DNA of 64,000 nucleotides from Aurifilum marmelostoma. Taxonomy: Eukaryota > Ascomycota > Sordariomycetes > Diaporthales > Cryphonectriaceae. Below, in pieces: positions 46,900 through 56,608 of the stretch. The stretch lies in contig JAMXSV010000001.1 in assembly GCA_027559495.1 (NCBI GenBank), forward strand, positions 62,001 to 126,000, given 5' to 3'. Under the pieces are notes generated by a model. The model was not told where the DNA came from and did no database searches. It saw nothing but the letters and a program-made list of their open reading frames with translations. A program made the position numbers and the translations under genes. Each line of letters starts with the position of its first letter. The stretch's first letter is position 1.

Positions 46900-47254
46900 C
46901 GGTCGCCGGTCGTCATCATTTCGTCCTATCTAGCCACTGCTTCGGCCCTGCCAGCGGCCAACAATCAGGCAACCTCAGCCGCTTCCCCTGCTCCGACCGG
47001 CGTAGGCGTGGGGAGTACCGGTGTGTCCTTCCTCCTCCCCCTTTTCAACTTCGGCCTCCTCTCCTGCGATGCCCCTCAATCATTAGGACACGTGAGACTG
47101 ACGTAAGGAAACCTACTCCGGCAGCAATAGCAACAACACAGTCGCCGCAGGAGACAACAACCACCTCCAAAAGCTCACCGGCATCCTTGGCAACGCTGGC
47201 CCAGCCGTCATTCAGGACAACATCACTGGTAATCGGCCCTTCTTTATTGAGTAG
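46900..47254 (+). pseudogene. Possible small secreted-protein gene or relic, no start codon seen
   Basis: The plus strand encodes a signal-peptide-like stretch (RSPVVIISSYLATASALPAA) followed by a Ser/Thr/Ala/Pro linker. If 47023-47107 is removed as an intron (GTGTCC..GTAAG), the frame continues GETYSGSNSNNTVAAGDNN and NAGPAVIQDNITGNRPFFIE to a stop at 47252. There is no in-frame ATG before an upstream stop, so either a first exon is missing from this model or the gene has decayed. The donor site is weak. No cysteines are present. I do not recognise a family. Confidence 0.25.
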
Positions 47255-48096
47255 ATAGTCTTGTCGGGGTCGACGCTGCCCTCGGTAGATCCTGTGATAT
47301 TCAGCACAATATCTGCGCCGACGCCGCCAACGCAGGGCAGCTCTGCGGCGACGTGGCGGACTATGATGCCTAAAATCAGGCTTGCCACGCAGCCAATAAC
47401 ATCCGCAGAAGGAGACTTGAACCGAGATCATAGTACTGCATGTGCCTGGCATAATGTCTTATTAGAGAAGGAAACATCAAGCACTAGAGGAAAATGAACT
47501 TTTGGTAGGTAATCGTGGCAAGCTGCCTCCCTTCTTCCTCCCTCCTTCTCTCCCTACATGGCCCTATGGAAAGTTGGGATAGATCATTGTACGATATAGG
47601 AGGAACGAGAGATATGATGAAATAACAAAGTCTATGACAGAGACGAAAAGAACTTGGAACGCGACCAAGAGATGTTTGTTATTTACTTGATCAATATCAC
47701 CGTCGTTTGGAAATTTAACCTGCTGTGGGTATGATTGCAAGTCAGTGATTATAGTGAGGACGGCGGGCTGAGACAGCTACTAGAGCCCTAACCCTAGCGC
47801 TCACACGCCCGTAGCGTAGTACCCCTAACACACCCGCCCTAGTGTGTGCTACAGTATGGACAGACGCCGGCCCTCAGGACAAGAACACATCTTCCATCCA
47901 AGGGTCGGCATCGCAAACAGGGACAATAAGACGAGCTTGATCTTGGAAATCCTTAATCTTTTCCGTGCGATTAAGAGGTTCGTGATGATTTCAAGCCTCA
48001 CAATGACTTCGACCAAACACTGACTCAGTCATAAGTCAGAAGTAACATCCAAGCACGCTTTGTACCTCTTCCTCCTTCCTGCTCCTCCTCACACAT

Positions 48097-48870
48097 ATGG
48101 CCACCTCAGCCAGCGCCGTCAAGGCCCTCACCTGGGGTGCCATTGGTGCAAACCTCTACGTCTTCAGCAGATGGCATATTGTGTTGTACAAGCCGGATCC
48201 GAAGGAGGCGAGGTCCACGGCCAACGGCAAGCAGCAGCAACCCACATCACCGTTGTCGCCCTCATCGCCAGCCTATCGCGAGGCCCAAGCCCGAACAGAG
48301 CGCTACATGCGCGACAACTACACTCTGACGAAGCGCAATATCGACGAAGGCCGCTGGCACACCGTCCTCACGGCCGCCTTCAGCCACAGCAACCTTTCTC
48401 ACCTGGCCATCAACATGTTCATGCTGCGCGAGGCCAGCCTGATCGCGAGCCTTGTCGGCGTCGGCCCTGGACGTCTGGCAGCCCTCGCCCTAGGGTCTGC
48501 ATTGGGCGGGTCGGCGGGGTCGCTATATGACAGCACCAGGCGCGTGCGGAACGGCGAGCCCGACGTTCCCGGGCTGGGCGCGTCGGGTATGGTGCAGGGC
48601 ATGCTGGTGGCGACCATGCTCGCCGCGCCGCGGCTACCAATGCAAGTCATGTTCATCCCCATCGACATCTCCTACCGGACCGTGGTGGGCGGGTTCATCG
48701 CGTGGGACATGTACAAGCTGTACCAGGAGAGGGCAGCGGGCCACAGGAAGGAGGGCTGGACGGGCTCGTATGTTGGATATGCGGCGCACCTTGGCGGCGC
48801 GGCGTTTGGGGCAATATTTTACCTGCTGGCGATGCGGAGGGGCAGGCCGCTGCCGCGCAGGGTTCAATGA
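48097..48870 (+). CDS. Rhomboid-family intramembrane serine protease-like protein
   Basis: An intron-less 257-residue polytopic membrane protein with rhomboid features. GRWHTVLTAAFSHSNLSHLAINMFML (about 85-110, quoted in part: FSHSNLSHLAINMF) holds the conserved His102/Asn106 pair. The catalytic serine is Ser163 in GLGASGM and the partner His231 is in YAAHLGGAAFG; both residues of the dyad are present, so activity is plausible. The first helix (LTWGAIGANLYVFSRW) and the Lys/Pro/Ser-rich loop after it (residues 32-60) resemble fungal rhomboids placed in mitochondria or endomembranes; location is not decided. ATG 48097 is the first ATG of the frame. Confidence 0.9.
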   Translation: MATSASAVKALTWGAIGANLYVFSRWHIVLYKPDPKEARSTANGKQQQPTSPLSPSSPAYREAQARTERYMRDNYTLTKRNIDEGRWHTVLTAAFSHSNLSHLAINMFMLREASLIASLVGVGPGRLAALALGSALGGSAGSLYDSTRRVRNGEPDVPGLGASGMVQGMLVATMLAAPRLPMQVMFIPIDISYRTVVGGFIAWDMYKLYQERAAGHRKEGWTGSYVGYAAHLGGAAFGAIFYLLAMRRGRPLPRRVQ

Positions 48871-49195
48871 TTGGTTGTTGGTCAGAAACAGGTCTCGTTT
48901 AATATGGAATGAAAGGAACCACCATCTTCGGCATGCAATGGACAGCCCTCAACACGAGGAAAGCAGAGGGCACCGTCGCCTTGCAGTCCACGCTTCAGAC
49001 GAGGGCAGACAATTCATATGGTCATGGTATGTGTCTAAAGATCCTACCTCACCTCTCAGAATTGGTTTTCACGACAATATAATACAGTCACAGCTTTATT
49101 CAGCCTTTTCTGCCCGCTCTTGATATCATCGTCGTCATCATCGTCGTCGTCGTCATCATCATCATCATCATCATCATCTCACACATCAAAGATCG
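48871..49195. other. Convergent 3' flanks with trinucleotide repeat
   Basis: Between the rhomboid (+) and dehydratase (-) stops; contains the ATC/GTC microsatellite and no supported gene. Confidence 0.5.
49125..49178. repeat. ATC/GTC trinucleotide microsatellite
   Basis: Eighteen trinucleotide units, a mixture of ATC and GTC ending in eight ATC in a row. It lies in the shared 3' flank of two convergent genes and ends 18 bases after the dehydratase stop. Confidence 0.9.
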
Positions 49196-51320
49196 TCAAT
49201 GATTGTCCCTGGGAGCTGGGTGTCTCTGCGCGATCCGCTGAAAACGTACAGCCCTTTTGAAGACCATACCCTCGCTCAAGCCCCCAACCTCGCGACGGAA
49301 AATATCCTGCCACGGTGTCTGGCTCGGAGGCACCTGATACCCGCCCCTGGCCTCGAGCTCCTCGCGCCTCATCTTGAGCTGCTCCTCCGGTAGCATGATA
49401 TCAACACGCCTCTTGTTCAAATCGACCCGAACCACGTCTCCATCTCTTAGAAGCGCCATACTACCCCCGTCTGCAGCCTCAGGCGTCGCGTTGAGGATGC
49501 TCGGCGAGCCAGACGTTCCAGACTGGCGACCATCGCCGATACAGGGCAAGTCCCGCACGCCTTGCCTCAATAGCCTTGCGGGCGCGTGACGGTTGACGAC
49601 CTCTGCCGCGCCCGGATATCCCAGAGGCCCAACGCCCCTCATCACAAGGATCGTCCTGCAGTCGATCTCAGCGTCTTCAAGACGCTCGTTGTAGTCCTCA
49701 GGGCCGTCAAATACCGCGACTCTGCACTCGAAGGCATTTGGGTCGTCTGGGTCCGAGAGGAATTTCTCATGAAATTCGGGCGAGATGACAGACGTCTTCA
49801 TAATGGCCGAGTCGAAGAGCGTGCCCGTCAGGTGGAGGAAGCCCGCGTTCTGCTTGATAGGACGGCTAAACGAACTGATGGTCTGCCGATCCCAGCTAAA
49901 CCGTCCTCGCACATTGTCGGCCACAGTCTTGCCATTGCAAGTGATAGCGTCGGACTTCGGCAGCCTACCCGCCTCGAGCAGCTCAGCCATAATCGCAGGC
50001 AGTCCTCCGGCACGGTAGTAGTCCTCGCTGAGCATCTCGCCAGCAGGCTGCATGTTCAGCAGCAGCGGGATGGTGAATCCGATCTGGTCCCAGTCGTCCA
50101 GGCTGAGTGGAACGTCGGCGTGTCTCGCTATAGCACAAAGGTGGATTGGTGCGTTCGTGCTCCCTCCGATCGCTGTGTTGGCCACAATGGCATTCTCGAA
50201 GGCACCGCGGGTCATGATGTCGCAGGGCTTCAGGTCCTCGTGCACCATGCCCACAATGCGCTCACCAGTCTGATACGCAACCTGCGACCGCTCACGATAT
50301 GGGGCTGGTATCGCCGCGGAACCAGGCAGTGCCATACCTAGAGCCTCGGCCAGGGCATTCATGGTCGACGCAGTGCCCATGGTGTTACAGTGTCCAGGGC
50401 TGGGCGTGCCGCTGGAAATCATGTCGAGGACCTCCTCGTCGCTAATGCGGCCCGCCGCGTGCTCCTCTCGAGCCTGCCAGACCACCGTGCCAGACCCAAT
50501 TCTCTGCCCGTTGGCCCATCCGTTCAGCATGGGCCCGACGTTGAGGCAGATAGCCGGAATGTTGACCGTGGCGGCGGCCATCAAACATGCTGGTGTCGTC
50601 TTATCACAGCCAGTGAGGAGGACGACACCGTCGAAGGGGTAGGCATGCATGAGCTCGACCAATCCGAGATAGGCCAGGTTCCTATCCAGAGTCGCCGTCG
50701 GCCGTCTCGTGCTCTCCTGGATTGGGTGCATGGGGAACTCGAGAGCAACACCACCGGCTGAGCGGATGCCCTCACGAACTCGCTTCGCCAGCTCAACGTG
50801 GTGTCGATTGCACTACGAAAAAGAATGAACAGCGTATGTTAGAATGCCGTCTCATTTGTTACTGATCGGACACAAGCATGCGGGTAAGAGAACATGGAAG
50901 CAGACAGTGCTATCTGAGCATTTCCAGAAGAAGAAGAAGAACGAAAGACGGGGAAAAGAGTGTTTCTCTCACCGGAGCAATGTCAGATCCGGACTGTGCG
51001 ATGCCGATGATTGGCTTATCTGACATGAGCTCCTCTCGGGTCAGGCCAGAGTTGAGATACCTCTCGACATAGAGCGCCGTCATGCCCAAGTCGTCCTTCT
51101 TGTTGAACCATTCCGACGACCGCAGCTTGCGCTTCGGGTTGGGCGGCGCGAGTTCGCTGCGGATCCTGGCCATTGTCTGTTCCAGCTGTCTCGCCCTGGC
51201 ACGGACTTTAGCCAATTCTTCCTCGTAGTCCTCAATGTCGACGAGAGGTCGGTCGCCGCACTCATTGGTGCAGTCTTCGCAGGCGGCTGACTCGCAACTC
51301 ATGTTTGTAGTTCTCTGCAT
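49196..51320 (-). CDS. Xylonate dehydratase-like IlvD/Edd enzyme
   Basis: A sugar-acid/dihydroxy-acid dehydratase with an Fe-S cluster, 654 residues from exons 51320-50973 and 50812-49196 (160-base intron). The splice joins GIAQSGSDIAP to CNRHHVELAKRVREGIRSAG. Three cluster cysteines are visible: Cys117 (CNRHH), Cys185 (TGCDKTTPA) and Cys258 (GHCNTMGTAS). EFPMHPIQE, RPTATLDRNLAYL and LPGSAAIPAPYRER resemble bacterial xylonate dehydratases more than IlvD of branched-chain amino-acid synthesis, so a role in pentose-acid breakdown is likely; this is inference. No mitochondrial presequence is evident. Instead there is a Cys-rich N-terminus (CESAACEDCTNEC, residues 9-21) and a predicted helical segment before the enzyme core. 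A second start at 51302 (MSCESAAC) is possible. Confidence 0.9.
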
Positions 51321-53047
51321 GGAAGGGTTCGGCTAGTCGTGTCGAATCGGGATTGTTGAGGGTCTTAATTTTCTCTCTCCCCCTCTTTCTCCCTCCTTTT
51401 TCTTGTCTTTCTCCAGCCTTCTGATGCTGCTGCTGCTGCTGGTGGTGTTGGAGAGCGACTTAATACTTGACCACAATTGGCAAGGCAAACCTTCCGATCG
51501 TGACGGCTCATTGTACTCGCTCCGCAATCGTGAAGAGATCATTCAGTCATAGGAACAGACGGCCCGTAATTTGTCTGTCATGAGGGCAATTTTTGGGCCC
51601 ATAATTAAATCGAGAACTAACGTGTCCAACCATGATCATCGAGTTTTTGGTGCTAGCAGTGGGCCGCCGCCTCGGGGCGGTAGTATATGTATGTATGCAC
51701 ATAGGTAGATATATGTGCTATATCAACAAACACGGACCACCAGATAACAGTCTCTTTTATCTTTTCCGAGCCTCAACATTTCAGCCACCTCACGAAGTAT
51801 ATTCTCCAGACACAAGTACGTATGAATAGATTCCAAAAAACGAGAAAACTCTCACCTTAGCCTGCCAAGCCATAACTCCGGTCGCGGGCGTCAGAGACCC
51901 TCACATCACAATGACTGAGGTGGCATGAGTGGGTCGAAACCAAGACAGGGACGGAATCTGTGTGCCCAAAGGCCGCTGCTGTGGAATCTTGCTGGCGGTC
52001 CGCAGTAGTTGCTATCTACCATAGTACAGTACCACCAAAGAGACCACACACACGATATCCTAGTCAAGCCTCGCCCGCATCTTCATCCTGGCCGCGCCAC
52101 CGGATTCACAACGCCCTATGCGCCCTTGTGCCAAATGACATGCACATCAACGCCTCAGTGGGGCTTGTGATCCAATAGTCCTTTTCAATTCTACGGAAAG
52201 AGAAGAAGAATATGATGCGTGCTGATCTGGATATATACATAAAGGCGCAAGGATCACTAAGAAGGGATCCTTCCTAGGACAAGAAATTCAGGTCTATAAA
52301 TCTTCAAATAGGAGCTATAGTCTATAAGTCTTCAAATTTATAGACATTTGACAGTAAACCAACACAGTGGTAATTATCCGTCTTTTTCTTCCCTTTTTTT
52401 TTTTTTAGGAAAAAAAGAAAAGAAAAGAAAAGGGAGATAAAGAAGAAAAAAATACGAAAACAAAAAATACAACCAAGCAATATACCTTGGTAGACGGCTC
52501 GGCGCCTTGATAAACTCTGCGCCGTTAAAAGGTAAAATTTCATATGCAGTCTGGTGCATGTCTAAGAGTCCCTTCGACCGTACGAAGCCCACAGTCGCCT
52601 CGAAAGCCCCTCCTCCGTTCTCCTGATTTGCATGTAACCTTTCCTTGGGAGCGGCGTGACAACGTATGCACTGGTCAGGAAGATACTTGGACTTATGCAC
52701 TCTCATCCCAAGGCACAAGCAACCGACTCCTAGGAATGAAAGAAAAGAAGAAAGAAAAGCGAAAAGCGAAAAGTGGTGGCCCAGACACATATACGTCGCC
52801 AATCACTGTCCAACGATGAAATTTGATCCGCCGCAAATTGTCCATGCCCGAGTTTGCCCAGAAACGCCTTCCCCTGGATGCGACCAGTTCTGGCAGCTGA
52901 TGAATGCCAGTATCTTCTTATTGTGCCATATCCGTGTCTCCCTGCTAACATTGATTTGCTTCTTTTACCTCCAATACATTCCTTTTCTCTCGTGGATTAC
53001 TGATGTCAGACCATCCGTTTGGTAGTGTGCCCATCCCCTGGGGGACC
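51321..53047. other. Gene-poor stretch with low-complexity tracts
   Basis: Holds the dehydratase promoter, with a CTG/CT-rich stretch at 51365-51450, and an A/T homopolymer region at 52380-52465 (T-run then AAAAG repeats). Frames on both strands here are low-complexity and unsupported. Confidence 0.5.
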
Positions 53048-53341
53048 TCAACCACAGAAGCTGTCAAGGCATTTTATCAACACCACAATCCCGCAGCAGT
53101 ACAAACAGCATTCACCACAACCACGTTCCCTGCGTCCACCTCTGAGATCAGGAGTATCATCCCCGGCTGGCTGCTGCTGCATTTGTATCGGCTCTTGCGG
53201 GCGGTATGAATCGGCTGCCGCCTTCTTTTCATGGCCGGACGGGGCGCGTGATTGCGGCGCATCGTCGTCGGGTGTGACGGACAGGGAGCGTTGAGGAATG
53301 TAACCAGGCGCGGGTGGGGTGAGCATTGTCGAGTTGTCCAT
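53048..53341 (-). CDS. CYSTM-like cysteine-rich membrane peptide
   Basis: A 97-residue tail-anchored protein. The N-terminal 75 residues are polar, Pro/Gln/Ser-rich and disordered (PPAPGYIPQRSLSVTPDDD). The C-terminus, RGCGECCLYCCGIVVLIKCLDSFCG in overview (cysteines at GCGECCLYCCG and KCLDSFCG), has the arrangement of the cysteine-rich transmembrane module: Cys-rich turns at the start of a short hydrophobic helix. CYSTM proteins occur across eukaryotes and are linked to stress tolerance; a role here is inferred. The frame has no intron. The region upstream (plus-strand 53342-53700) shows no extra exon that I can support. Confidence 0.65.
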   Translation of the reverse strand: MDNSTMLTPPAPGYIPQRSLSVTPDDDAPQSRAPSGHEKKAAADSYRPQEPIQMQQQPAGDDTPDLRGGRRERGCGECCLYCCGIVVLIKCLDSFCG

Positions 53342-54050
53342 TTTGTACGAGGGCTTGTATTCGTGCCTGTCTCTGTGGCGGGCTCGTTAGGTCGCTGGGG
53401 AAGGCTTCGAAGCACAATGACGAAAGGGTGCCTGTAAGGGCGATTCTCTGACGGAGTGTGCTCGAGGATCAACGAAGATGGGGAAGAAAAAGAGACGGAA
53501 AGAGGACAAGGTGGAGACTGGTTGCGGCTCTTGACAGTCAAGTGATCGCAGAGAAAATGGGGAATGGGTGGGACGTCAGTCATACTTGCATGGCGTTTGA
53601 ATAAGCAACAATCCCCCGCCCCCCCCCCCCTTCTCCCAAAAAAAAAATCTTGATTTAGAACCAAGAGAACGGGAAGGAATTGGAGGAGGGCAGGGAAAGT
53701 CTTACAGCACAATGTTGTGGGACCTTGTGCTGAGGTCACACTCCCGGTACGCGGGATTCTCGCTCCGGCATATCAAGTAAGAATTGTAAATCTTACCGTG
53801 GGGTCCTTCGTCCACCCTTACCTGAACGCGGGAGGATTAGCGCTGCTCTGGTGCAGTATTTTGGCAAGAAAGAGAAGGAAGTAAGAAAAGGGGAGGGAGC
53901 AAGAAAGAATAGTAATTCCTGAAGCATAAGCCATCAACGCCTCTGCATTCTGGAGTCAGGAACACTGCGGATGAAACGAATCAAGCACTCTCATCCTTCT
54001 CTTCTTCCCTTTCCCCTTCCGTCACCTCCTGTTCCGCCCCCTCATCCCCC
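53342..54050. other. Intergenic, no gene seen
   Basis: Carries the CYSTM-like gene promoter. A C-run followed by A-run (about 53616-53647) is present. The 220-codon minus-strand frame 53077-53739 overlaps the CYSTM gene out of frame and is a shadow. Confidence 0.45.
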
Positions 54051-55472
54051 TCATCCCCCTCTTCCTCCTTCTCCTTCTCCTTCTCCTTCTTCTTCTTCTT
54101 CTTCTTCGTCATCATCTTCCTCCTCTTCATCCTCGTCTGTCACCTCCTCTGACTCTGCCTCCTCTCGCTCTTCTTCTGTTGCCTCTTGCCCACCGTGCTC
54201 TGGTTGGGCTGACCCTTCGTCGTCTTCCGAGTTCTCATCCTCAGATTCTCCATCTTCTCCGCTTTCCAAATTACCAGCGGCACCAGGGTCGACAGTCAGG
54301 AGGACCTTTATCAGCGTTGCCGTGTTGAGGTCATGCTGCTGAGCCTCCCAGATAAGATGCTTCATATCCTTAACCCATTGGCCATGCTGATCCTTACGCA
54401 GCTTGTCTAGCTCACCATATGCGGCCGGCATCAGAGTAACCTTTTGGAAATTCTTCAGTAATGCATCGAACCAATGGTCCCTCATGCTCCTGCCGAGCTC
54501 ACTCTTGTCCGTGATGACAACCCTCAAGATCTGGTTCATGGCGACGAGCGCATTCCTTCGCGTTCCAAACGAAGCGCGAGGTCCCTCCATTTCCTTGAGA
54601 AGCTGCTTCTGCATCCACTTGAGATTATCCCGTACGTCCACCGCCTTGTTATACCAAAAAGGCCCCTCCTTGTGCAGTGAGGCGCGGGAGTAGTGAGGCA
54701 CGCCGTTCCGTTCGAGCTCATACTTGCCCGTCCATCCCATCTCCTCCTCGGCCTTGCGCACGAGATATGTGAAATCCTTGTCCGGGTCGGGCACAGCCGC
54801 ATCAGGCCCAGACTTTAGCTTCGTGGCGCGCTCCGCCGCAGCTTTAGCTTTCCGTGCGGCAGTACGCGCAGCCCGCTCCGCCTTCTCCTTTTGGATGATC
54901 TCCTGTGGCCTAGATGGCGCAATGAGCCGTCGTGCATGATGGGACGCTTCGGGGCTGAGGTCGATGAGCGCAAAGCGCGCCGCTGTGCTGAGACCACTTG
55001 TTCCGGTTGCGGCATTGACATTCTCGCGGGGGCGCTTGTGCAAGGTCTCCAGGCGCTTGAGCTCGAGCCGCGCAAACTTGTCGAGCATCTGCCCGACGTC
55101 TGCATGGGCGGCGCCAGAGTATACCAGGATAGAATAGAGGTCGTGAGGGGTCTGGCCCTTCGGGTCGAGGATCTCCAGCGCTTCGTGTAAAGACATGGTC
55201 ATGTTCTCGGGGTGGGCCATGGGTCCCCATCCTTCAGGGACAGATGCCAGAGGCTGTGGCAGCGGCGGCGGCGATGGTGGAGGCTGTGGTGCATCTTGAT
55301 AAGGAAAATGAAGAGTGTCTTGTAAACGCTGCTGTTGAAGCCGTCGTGACTGCGAAGGGGTGTGAGAATCTGAGTGAGTCGCGTCTGAGGCGTGTTGAGG
55401 TTGACGAGGCGACAAGGGAAAGGGTCCAGCGTCTATCCGCGGCCGTTTCGCTGGGCCCGGGTCTGATGCCAT
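54051..55472 (-). CDS. Probable nuclear protein with acidic C-terminal tail, function unknown
   Basis: An intron-less 473-residue protein of no family I can name. N-terminal residues 1-80 are Pro/Gln/Ser-rich and contain a basic KRPR likely to be a nuclear signal. A structured segment follows (SLHEALEILDPKGQTPHDLY, then a helix ending LDKFARLELKRLETLHKRPR). An Ala/Lys/Glu-rich helical stretch (residues about 195-225) looks like a coiled coil. A second structured part includes DFTYLVRKAEEEMGWTGKYE and FWYNKAVDVRDNLKWMQKQL. The last 75 residues are almost all Glu/Asp, encoded by a CTT/CTC repeat on the plus strand, as in chromatin or histone-binding proteins. Role in chromatin is speculative. 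Confidence 0.72.
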   Translation of the reverse strand: MASDPGPAKRPRIDAGPFPLSPRQPQHASDATHSDSHTPSQSRRLQQQRLQDTLHFPYQDAPQPPPSPPPLPQPLASVPEGWGPMAHPENMTMSLHEALEILDPKGQTPHDLYSILVYSGAAHADVGQMLDKFARLELKRLETLHKRPRENVNAATGTSGLSTAARFALIDLSPEASHHARRLIAPSRPQEIIQKEKAERAARTAARKAKAAAERATKLKSGPDAAVPDPDKDFTYLVRKAEEEMGWTGKYELERNGVPHYSRASLHKEGPFWYNKAVDVRDNLKWMQKQLLKEMEGPRASFGTRRNALVAMNQILRVVITDKSELGRSMRDHWFDALLKNFQKVTLMPAAYGELDKLRKDQHGQWVKDMKHLIWEAQQHDLNTATLIKVLLTVDPGAAGNLESGEDGESEDENSEDDEGSAQPEHGGQEATEEEREEAESEEVTDEDEEEEDDDEEEEEEEGEGEGEGGRGG

Positions 55473-55754
55473 GGTCTGGTTGGGCCTGGCACTTTGCGAG
55501 TAAGGGAAAGATTAATGTAGTATCCAAATATCGATGACCCACCAGCAAGGCTGGATGACAGAGACTGGAGTTTGCGAAGCAAATACGGCTGCTTTGCAAA
55601 GGGATTGTCGCTGTGATGGGAGAAGCGGGCGATGCCAATGTGCGTTACCTACTTACAGTAATTAGCGGGGGGCTGATTACAGCCACCACCGTCCACAGCA
55701 GGTGTCCTGCAGAGGCGCAATTAGGGGGAGGTGTAGAGGTGCAAGCATAATATT
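55473..55754. other. Short intergenic region
   Basis: Promoter of the acidic-tailed gene and 3' flank of the next; nothing else seen. Confidence 0.4.
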
Positions 55755-56072
55755 TTAGCTCAGTGCCCAGACCACTGCCACTGCAGCTGCGAATGCAACC
55801 TCACACGCTGACAGGAGGAAAATCACCAGCCGAGAAATAATATGATCACTGTTTCCTGTCCCTGATTCTCTACACCTCGAAAGTATGTACATGACCTCAC
55901 CAGGAAGAAATCCTAACGTCAACAACATGTGATAAGAAATTCTAGCTTCCATATCGGCCCTCGAGACGCTCTGTTCCCTGACCAGGCCTACGACGTGCTT
56001 ACACGCAGCCTCTGGATCTGTCATCCGACAGACAATACTGGTCGCCCTTTCTTCCTTCGGATTACTTGTCAT
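55755..56072 (-). CDS. Small tail-anchored hypothetical protein
   Basis: A 105-residue frame from ATG 56072 (MTSNPKEERATS). It has a helical middle (RADMEARISYHMLLTLGF, PGEVMYILSRC) and ends in a strong hydrophobic segment (LVIFLLSACEVAFAAAVAVV) that could be a C-terminal membrane anchor. The frame is open upstream to ATG 56213, but those residues look like leader. No family recognised. It could be a chance frame; the clear hydrophilic-to-hydrophobic layout favours a real gene. Confidence 0.4.
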   Translation of the reverse strand: MTSNPKEERATSIVCRMTDPEAACKHVVGLVREQSVSRADMEARISYHMLLTLGFLPGEVMYILSRCRESGTGNSDHIISRLVIFLLSACEVAFAAAVAVVWALS

Positions 56073-56608
56073 ATGTCTCACACTGCCTATGCTCACGCTG
56101 ACAGTGATGCATAAGCCTTTTGTGCAAAAGAGACAGGAGGGCATTCTGACTAGCAACAAGAAGGAATGGAGCAGCTGAGAACAGACCACATGAAGTGAGA
56201 CGACCGGTCTCACAAATACAATGCACGAACAAATTCAATCAAAGAAGTTCAATTTCTTCAACTCGATTGACAGAGCTCCAGATGGTGTGGCTCAACAGCT
56301 CATCTGACGAAACCTGGATACACCCGGCTTCCCAAACTTCCTCCGTATAGTTTTCAAGATCCAACCGCAGGATCTATTATAGATCTTAAACTCCGTGCCC
56401 AAGATATTGAGACTGCCCAATCACCCAAACGTCAAGTCGTCCGGTAGTTGTCCCCTTCCTTGAACCTTCATGTAACTCCCAAAAGCCCAGCCCAAGCCGC
56501 ACTTGTCAATGCCATGTCTCACGATCCCGGGATTCAAGACTGAAAAGAATGCTCTTTGTAGAGTTCAAACACCGTGGCCAAACATTTCCCCCTTGGTATC
56601 GGAAACAT
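56073..56608. other. Intergenic, no gene seen
   Basis: No supported frame or RNA. Right end contains the 3' flank of the Cys-rich frame. Confidence 0.4.

Larger units (their letters stand above)
44873..48096. other. Long intergenic region with orphan promoter and possible relic
   Basis: Includes the E2 3' flank, an orphan TATA box at 46074 and a possible secreted-protein relic at 46900-47254. A 212-codon minus-strand frame at 45253-45891 has no recognisable family. A telomere-like CCCTAACCCTA is near 47787. A CG-rich patch lies around 47255-47345. Confidence 0.45.

Noticed and set aside
48527..49123. 198-codon plus-strand frame rich in Arg/Cys/Trp
   Set aside because: It overlaps the rhomboid gene in another frame; the composition is that of an out-of-frame GC-rich shadow.
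49586..50341. 251-codon plus-strand frame
   Set aside because: It is antisense to the xylonate-dehydratase-like core, which carries all three cluster cysteines.
53077..53739. 220-codon minus-strand frame with Ser/Pro-rich reading
   Set aside because: It overlaps the CYSTM-like gene out of frame, crosses homopolymer runs, and has no conserved part.
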